Below, piece by piece: positions 31,353 to 35,447 of a stretch of DNA of 35,447 nt. Source of the DNA: Chara braunii. Its lineage: Eukaryota > Streptophyta > Charophyceae > Charales > Characeae. The notes under the pieces were generated by a model. That model searched no databases, was not told the origin of the DNA, and saw only the letters and a program-made list of their open reading frames with translations. The position numbers were made by a program, and so were the translations under genes. The number at the start of each line of letters is the position of its first letter. Position 1 is the first letter of the stretch. The stretch covers positions 433,584-469,030 of the forward strand of contig BFEA01000242.1 in assembly GCA_003427395.1 (NCBI GenBank), given 5' to 3'.

Positions 31353-31710
31353 ACCGTGTCCTGGCTGTAGTGGTTACAAGACTTGGCTCTTGAGACAAGG
31401 TCGCCAGTTCAAATCCGTGTTTGCACGGAGGAGGGCCTCCGGCCCTGATGTACGGATCTATAACTACTTATGTGCAAAAGTACTTCCGCATCACGAAACA
31501 AACAAACAATACTGACCAGACAGCAGAGAATAAGATGAAGAAAGATTGGTTTGAACTTTAAAACTTCTACGTTGTGAAACAGATGCAGACTTGCGGCATC
31601 TTGGTAGCTCATCTCACGTCCCATGATTCTTCGACGTTCTTTTGGTAGGCTGGTCGGCATGATGTGCCTACGTGCCCTTCCGCCATCGCTCCTTGCAGCT
31701 GCTCGTTACA
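31353..31710 (+). mobile_element. tRNA-derived SINE-like unit, copy 1
   Basis: The head has CCGTGTCC, an A-box-like TGGCTGTAGTGG, an anticodon-like arm (CTTG/CAAG around GCTCTTGAGA) and a B-box-like CCAGTTCAAATCC, ending TTGCACGG, whose CACGG can pair with the starting CCGTG. The body continues GGAGGAGGGCC, GTACGGATCTATAACTACTT, a CAAACAAACAAT stretch, then GCATGATGTGCCTACGTGCC and CTGCTCGTTACAGCC. This order of a Pol III tRNA-like head and a non-tRNA body is typical of SINEs. No target-site duplication or terminal A tail can be assigned, because the next copy follows directly. Confidence 0.7.
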
Positions 31711-32069
31711 GCCGCTACCTGGTTGATACACGACTTGGCTCTTGAGGACGAGGTCGCCGGTTCGAATCCGTGTTTGCACGGAGGAGGGCCTTGGGCCCAG
31801 GTGTACGGATCTATAACTACTTATGTGCAAAAGTACTTCCGCATCGCGAAACAAAGAAACAATACTGACCAGACAGCAGAGGACAAGTTGAAGAAAGATC
31901 GGTTTAAACTTTTAAACTTCTACATTGTGAAACAGATGCAGACTTTGCGGCGTCTCGATAGCTCATCTGACGTCCCATGATTCTTCGACATTCTTTTGGT
32001 GGGCTGGTCGGCATGATGTGCCTATGTGCCCTTCCGCCATCGCTCCTTGCGACTGCTCGTTACACCCGC
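31711..32069 (+). mobile_element. tRNA-derived SINE-like unit, copy 2, in tandem
   Basis: ACTTGGCTCTTGAG at 31381 recurs at 31733 (352-bp step), and the whole body repeats with few changes. The B-box-like GCCGGTTCGAATCC here is closer to consensus. Its first bases, GCTACCTGGTTGATACACG, differ from copy 1 and share CTACCTGGTTGAT with the junction at 32069-32081, where an 18S rRNA 5' end takes over. Tandem arrangement of SINEs is uncommon and suggests segmental duplication of one inserted copy. Confidence 0.75.
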
Positions 32070-32190
32070 TACCTGGTTGATCCTGCCAGTAGTCATATGC
32101 TTGTCTGAAAGACTAAGCCATGCACGTCTAGGTGTGAACACTTCGCACCGCTGTAGGGCTCGACTGGCTATCTGAATAGGACAGTAAGAA
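32070..32190 (+). pseudogene. 18S rRNA (fragment): 18S rRNA 5'-terminal fragment
   Basis: From T32070 the sequence TACCTGGTTGATCCTGCCAG, followed by TAGTCATATGCTTGTC, is the universally conserved beginning of eukaryotic small-subunit rRNA, starting exactly at the mature 5' end. AAAGACTAAGCCATGCACGTCTA follows with a few substitutions. A GTGTGAA-CACTTCGCAC hairpin, then a diverged CTGGCTATCTGAATAGGACAGT matching the AATGGCTCATTAAATCAGT position, can be traced to about 32190. Nothing later resembles 18S. A truncated, diverged copy joined to the SINE-like unit is the best reading; a functional rDNA repeat is excluded by the length. Confidence 0.88.
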
Positions 32191-32379
32191 AAGTTCACGA
32201 ATGATGCCCCCAGGAGGAGACTGTCCTCGGGGCTGTCACAAGCCATCTGATCTCCCCAATGGTTGAGTACAACGACAGGCACCTCCCGAGGCCTACCATC
32301 CAGCCTCTACTACTATCTGGACTTTATATGAAAAACAAACAAGGAAGAAAAAAAGATGCACTTCTTCCTCAACTGAGTA

Positions 32380-32725
32380 ATGCCGACCGGTAACGAGCAA
32401 TGATCGGACTGCTGCCCCCCAAATAGATGGGGCAATGTGCTTGTAATGAAAAAAAAAAAGAAAACAAAAGAAACAGATGCATAGGCCGGGGATTGGGACA
32501 ATCCCCCCTGTAGATGTCTCGCACCGCGGGGGAATAAAACAGATGCATAGGTGGGGCACTGGGACCACCCATACAGTGCCCCCTGAGGATGTCTAGGGCC
32601 ACGGGGGAAGATACTCAGCTTGTCTTGATTTTTGCTCATCTCCCCTTTCCGTGTCCTGAACCTATGTCCATGCTTGCTGGTAATAAGCAATCGGACTTAT
32701 TTTGGGGGGCAATGTGCTTGTGTGA
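32380..32725 (+). repeat. Dispersed low-copy repeat, member 1
   Basis: Contains words shared with 33660-33960: ACAGATGCATAGGYNGGG with TGGGACCAC, GATGTCTAGG, GGGGGAA, CCGTGTCCTGAAC, TATGTCCATGCTTGC, GGTAATAAGCA and ATAGATGGG. The 5' part (CAGATGCATAGG..GGGAC) occurs twice in itself, at about 32473 and 32539. Order is partly permuted relative to member 2. Confidence 0.75.
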
Positions 32726-32809
32726 GGCTCAAGGCCTCGATACGCCCTACTGGGCCCTATTTTCAGAACAGTCGGCCGCCCTAAGTGAAGGCAGGCTTGA
32801 CCAAGGCCT

Positions 32810-33180
32810 ACGGGCCTATTTTTGGAGTCACCACGCAGCTGGGGAAATTCAGGCAGTTGCGCAGCGCCAGTTGGTTGAGCGCACCCAGGCCCAGGCTGCC
32901 TCTATCGAATGTAACTGAGGCAGGCCCTGGGCCAGATTCGCAACATGGACCGAACACAGGCCGCCGGCAGTTGGACACGGGCAACCACCACAGGCCCAGG
33001 GCCTGATTCGTTCGGACTGGGGCTCAGACTCTCTGGGCCTACCGGAAGCTTCTGGGCAGGGGCCCAGCACAGCCAGGCTGCACGCAAGCAGGCAGGCCAC
33101 TTCCATTTAGGAAAGGGCCTGCCCACACATTTGGTATTCGGGCACTGGCCGCATGCTGCGCAAGCGCTGCTGCGCTAATG
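32810..33180. other. GC-rich GGCCCAGG-word segment
   Basis: Many GGCCC/GGGCC words (CAGGCCCTGGGCC, CAGGCCCAGGGCCTG, CTGGGCCTACC) make a locally GC-rich island. Frames on both strands are open because of composition. No gene is recognised. Confidence 0.4.
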
Positions 33181-33337
33181 CTGGCCAGCGCTCACGCGCT
33201 CACGGGCGAGCTGGAAGGAGCAGGCAGCCATAGCCGAGCTGCTCTGCTGTATGCTGGATGGGGCGCATGGTGGTTCTTGGGTGCATGTGGCATCTGTGAG
33301 TTGGGGATCGAGGTTGTGAGTGATACGAGAGACATAC

Positions 33338-33505
33338 CTGGTATTTGAGGCGAACGGCATTGGCCGAGATCTGCTCGTACTTCGGGGAGCTGTTGACATC
33401 ATCAGCGGCATTGTAGATTAGGCTAGATAGGATCTGCCATCTGTAGTCTGGGCGCCGAGCGCCAGATAGGATATCGACATTGGATCTTCGTTGATGATGA
33501 TGAGA
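33338..33505 (-). CDS. Weak candidate exon with a strong donor site
   Basis: Read from 33505 down to 33338, 56 codons are open. The peptide includes RPDYRWQILSSLIYNAADDV and NSSPKYEQISANAVRLKYQ, then an excellent CAG|GTATGT donor (intron starting at 33337). Composition looks protein-like rather than repetitive, unlike most frames in the window. Upstream the frame meets a TAG at 33508-33506, where an acceptor-like AATAG also falls. I do not recognise the family, see no partner exon, and 56 open codons are not significant by length. It could be a fragment of a host gene or of a transposon. Confidence 0.25.
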
Positions 33506-33659
33506 CTATTCCAGCGTTGTCAATTATGAGCTTTTGCGGTGCTCTTATTTGGTGGAACTCGTGATGCAATTCTGCTATTGGTTCGAGGTCACGACTATCT
33601 GGTCTCATGTGAATGATGCTGTTTGATTTCTGAACTTCGCTATCGCTCATTTTCCTTGC

Positions 33660-33960
33660 ACTCGTAATAAGAAAAGAAAAAAAGATAAAAAAACAAATGC
33701 ATAGGTAGGGCATTGGGACCACATATGAAGTCCCCCCCTTAGATGTCTAGGCCCTAGGGCCGCAGGGGAATAGCCTGAGCTTGCCTCTCTCCCCGTTCCG
33801 TGTCCTGAACGTATGTCCATGCTTGCCGGTAATAAGCACCTGTAGTGCTGCCCCCGAGAATAGATGGGTAATAAACAACCGGACTGATGGCCCCCAGAAG
33901 AGATAGCGATTCTTTCCGGCCAAAAAAAAGACAAAAAACGAAACAGACGCATATACCCAA
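33660..33960 (+). repeat. Dispersed low-copy repeat, member 2
   Basis: Shares AAATGCATAGGTAGGGCATT, GATGTCTAGG, CCGTTCCGTGTCCTGAAC, TATGTCCATGCTTGC and GGTAATAAGCA with 32380-32725. A-rich runs with AAAACGAAACAGACGCATA at about 33925-33955 match the A-rich lead-in of member 1 (about 32449-32480), so the family may end or start in an A-rich tract. Confidence 0.75.
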
Positions 33961-34047
33961 TCTTCCACAGACGATGTGAACACAGCGAAGCAAGACGAGA
34001 CGTCAACTGAAACATTACACCCACACCAAAGTTCTTGTTGTTCAGCG

Positions 34048-34230
34048 GAGCAGACCAGAGTTCAAACCCACAGTGAAGCGGAGCAGACCAGAGTTCAAAC
34101 CCACAGTGAAGCGGAGCAGACCAGAGTTCAAACCCACANCAGACCAGAGTTCAAACCCACAGTGAAGCGGAGCAGACCAGAGTTCAAACCCACAGTGAAG
34201 CGGAGCAGACCAGAGTTCAAACCCACAGTG
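34048..34230 (+). repeat. 33-bp minisatellite with B-box-like motif; contains the only N
   Basis: GAGCAGACCAGAGTTCAAAC (33-bp unit) starts at 34048, 34081, 34114, 34170 and 34203. Between 34114 and 34170 a unit is broken at N34139 (CACANCAGACC), where about ten bases are missing relative to the other copies. Each unit has AGTTCAAACC, resembling a Pol III B box. Because 33 is divisible by three, + and minus frames both read 11-residue repeats. Confidence 0.95.
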
Positions 34231-34393
34231 AAGCTTAAGCCCAACATGGAAGTTCAAACCCGGAGCTAGGTTCAAAGTTCAAACCCGCAGCTAGGTTCAA
34301 ACCCGCAGCTAGGTTCAAACGAGCAGCTAGGTTCAAACCCACAGTGAAGCTTCAACCCAACGTGGAAGTTCAAACCCGCAGCCAGGTTCAAAC
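34231..34393 (+). repeat. Short GGTTCAAACC repeats derived from the 33-bp array
   Basis: AGCTAGGTTCAAAC with CCGC or GAGC between copies repeats about four times (34263-34340), followed by AGTGAAGCTTMARCCCAACR and TGGAAGTTCAAACC segments in two copies (about 34227 and 34340). GTTCAAAC again recurs in each. Confidence 0.85.
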
Positions 34394-34508
34394 CATACTT
34401 GCAAGCGGACGCCGTCCGCACGGCTCCGCACGTGCGGCGGGGAGGGTGCCGCACGCGGCAAAGCGGACCGGACCGGACGCTCGTCCGGTCCGTCCGCTTG
34501 CAAGTATG
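34394..34508. mobile_element. 115-bp GC-rich nested palindrome with 18-bp terminal inverted repeats
   Basis: CATACTTGCAAGCGGACG (34394-34411) is perfectly inverted at 34491-34508. Inside lie several smaller palindromes: CCGCACGTGCGG, TGCCGC-ACG-CGGCA and GGACCGGAC-GCTC-GTCCGGTCC. It is far GC-richer than its flanks. A TA dinucleotide sits at each end (CATACTT/AAGTATG), which could be a TA target duplication as for Tc1/mariner-type elements, but it is inside the palindrome so this cannot be proved. No open frame is present; a foldback or MITE-like element is likely. Confidence 0.7.
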
Positions 34509-34765
34509 TGACGCTGGCAAATATCATCACCTTGATTCACCCACTTAAATCCCACCAGTACCTCCGAGGATCTTCTTCCAGATGCTAACGTCTGCCCCGG
34601 GATGAATATGAAATGAACCGGTTTCGGACTTTGGGCGTGTTTTTCTTTTGTTCCTCTTTATTATTTTTTTTGTCCCACCACCACCAGCAATTTCAGTCCA
34701 GCAGGCCGAGCCGTCGAAGACACAGCCAGTCGACCCCCGTGCACCAGAACAAAATCGCCAGGAAA

Positions 34766-34800
34766 GGTACTGGTGGTTTAACGGTCAAACCACCACTGCC
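34766..34800. repeat. Palindrome made from the ends of the 20154-20360 element
   Basis: GGTACTGGTGGTTT (34766-34779) and AAACCACCACTGCC (34787-34800) pair at 12 of 14 positions around AACGGTC. The left half matches the right terminus of the 207-bp MITE-like element over GTACTGGTGGTTTAA. It may be the relic of two abutting termini or of an internally deleted copy. Confidence 0.55.
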
Positions 34801-34825
34801 CCCTGACGCAAATCATCCAAAAAAA

Positions 34826-34893
34826 ACACCTGGTTCGAATCCGTGCACCCAAGGAGGACGTCTGCGGCCCGATGTACGGATCCATAACTCGAC
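34826..34893 (+). mobile_element. Degraded third copy of the SINE-like unit
   Basis: CCTGGTTCGAATCCGTGCAC, then GGAGGACGTCTGCGGCCC, then GATGTACGGATCCATAACT correspond in order to the B box and following body of the units at 31353-32069. The A-box part is not recognisable; an A run and the 34766-34800 palindrome occupy that place. Confidence 0.7.
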
Positions 34894-34899
34894 TATTGG

Positions 34900-35335
34900 C
34901 ATGCATGAAATCATCAAAATGTGGCATAAATGTTTCTTTTTTGGTTTTTTCTAGTGTTTTTCCCAAACAGATAGACACTCAATCTACGTCTGTGATATTT
35001 TTCCCAGATTTTTTCATCTAGTGATATGAGGAAAAGTCCCCAAAGTCAGCATGCTCAAAATTGTGCGTAGAGTGCTCCCCCCCTTCCCTCGCCTGGAACC
35101 TCACCCCCAGTGAGTGAGATGGAAGGAGAGTCCGCAATTTTCCGATTCTACTACCTGCTTCCCTCGAATACAACGTACATATGGTCATTATAGCTGTATT
35201 TGGGGTATTTTTCAGTCTAAACACAGCTGTAATGACCGCACATTGTGTTCGGGGAAAGAAGGAAGGAAGTCAAAAAAGACTCTGTAAGGATCATGGCACA
35301 CATTAATAAAATAGGCTGCTCGCTTTGTTGTGCCG
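34900..35335. other. No gene recognised
   Basis: No supported frame or repeat. TTAATAAAATA at about 35303-35313 lies about 30 bp upstream of the U6-like start, where plant U6 genes carry a TATA element; no convincing upstream sequence element is seen. Confidence 0.35.
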
Positions 35336-35342
35336 AGAGATG

Positions 35343-35434
35343 GTCGTTTGGGAGATCCGTTAAAATTGGAAGAATTAATTAGGGTGCCCCTCGGCAAGGA
35401 TAACACAAAGGATTAATAAATTGAGAAGCGGTCC
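35343..35434 (+). pseudogene. U6-like: U6 snRNA-like sequence, near full length but lacking the ACAGAG region
   Basis: GTCGTTTGGGAGATCCG followed by TTAAAATTGGAA (to 35371) aligns with the 5' head of plant-type U6. ATTAG at 35378-35382, GCCCC at 35386-35390, CAAGGATAACAC at 35395-35406 and TTGAGAAGCGGTCC at 35421-35434 align with ATTAG, GCCCC, CAAGGATGACAC and TCGAGAAATGGTCC. The stretch that should hold the ACAGAG 5'-splice-site pairing box is deleted, and the 5' hairpin is weakened. U6 pairs with U4 and U2 in the spliceosome; without ACAGAG this copy should be inactive. After 35434 there is a C-rich run, not the usual T run of a Pol III terminator. Confidence 0.85.
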
Positions 35435-35447
35435 CCGCTCCCCCCCC

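Noticed and set aside
32070-32190. Functional rRNA gene
   Set aside because: Only about the first 100-120 bases of 18S are present and they diverge before unrelated sequence starts.
34048-34230. Possible CRISPR array (33-bp regular repeats)
   Set aside because: Units are contiguous with no unique spacers, no cas-like gene is present, and the context is eukaryotic.

Overview
This window looks like gene-poor, repeat-dominated nuclear DNA from a eukaryote. I found no intact protein-coding gene. The longest open frames (about 140-185 codons) either translate tandem repeats or are about as long as chance allows, and none shows a domain I recognise. The best lineage clues are RNA-derived pieces. 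Two U6 snRNA-like segments carry the plant-type 5' head (a GTCC-TTCG-GGAC hairpin, then ATCCG..AAAATTG, not the animal ACATATACTAAAATTG form). A tRNA-Ser(UGA)-like sequence resembles plant mitochondrial trnS-UGA at its 3' end. A green-lineage host, possibly a land plant or streptophyte alga with a large genome, fits best, but the species is not determined.

Layout. 1-900: GC-rich palindromes, a 191-bp duplication and the tRNA-Ser-like sequence with an expanded D-arm region. About 900-5080: low-information DNA with a U6 head at 1612. 5350-6015: nine copies of a conserved 17-20 nt loop sequence, most flanked by arms that differ in sequence yet still pair. 6320-6692: four members of a second hairpin family. 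8035-9318: a satellite with an almost invariant 134-bp period, rich in CACGTG motifs and dyads. 10.5-12.4 kb: tandem arrays of 187, 24, 49 and 40 bp. 14.9-15.8 kb: a 24-bp array, then two ~308-bp direct repeats flanking a 146-bp module that recurs at 24.46 kb. 18.7-19.5 kb: purine-rich. 20154-20360: a MITE-like element with ~30-bp inverted ends. 22.0-23.6 kb: an A-depleted GT/C block with a 452-bp higher-order repeat. 25.0-30.4 kb: 83-, 123- and 89-bp duplications, an 11-bp minisatellite, an array rich in TFIIIC B-box-like motifs, a ~104-bp array and a CCCCTGAT array. 31.35-32.2 kb: two tandem tRNA-derived SINE-like units, the second running into the exact 5' end of an 18S rRNA fragment. 32.3-35.4 kb: dispersed repeats, one weak candidate exon, a 33-bp array containing the only N, a 115-bp GC-rich nested palindrome, a degraded SINE copy and a U6-like sequence.

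There is no operon or gene pathway to describe. The most notable content is structural: the two hairpin families (above all the one at 5350-6015), the chimeric small-RNA/SINE/rRNA insertions, and the repeated use of the GTTCRAACC motif in otherwise unrelated arrays.
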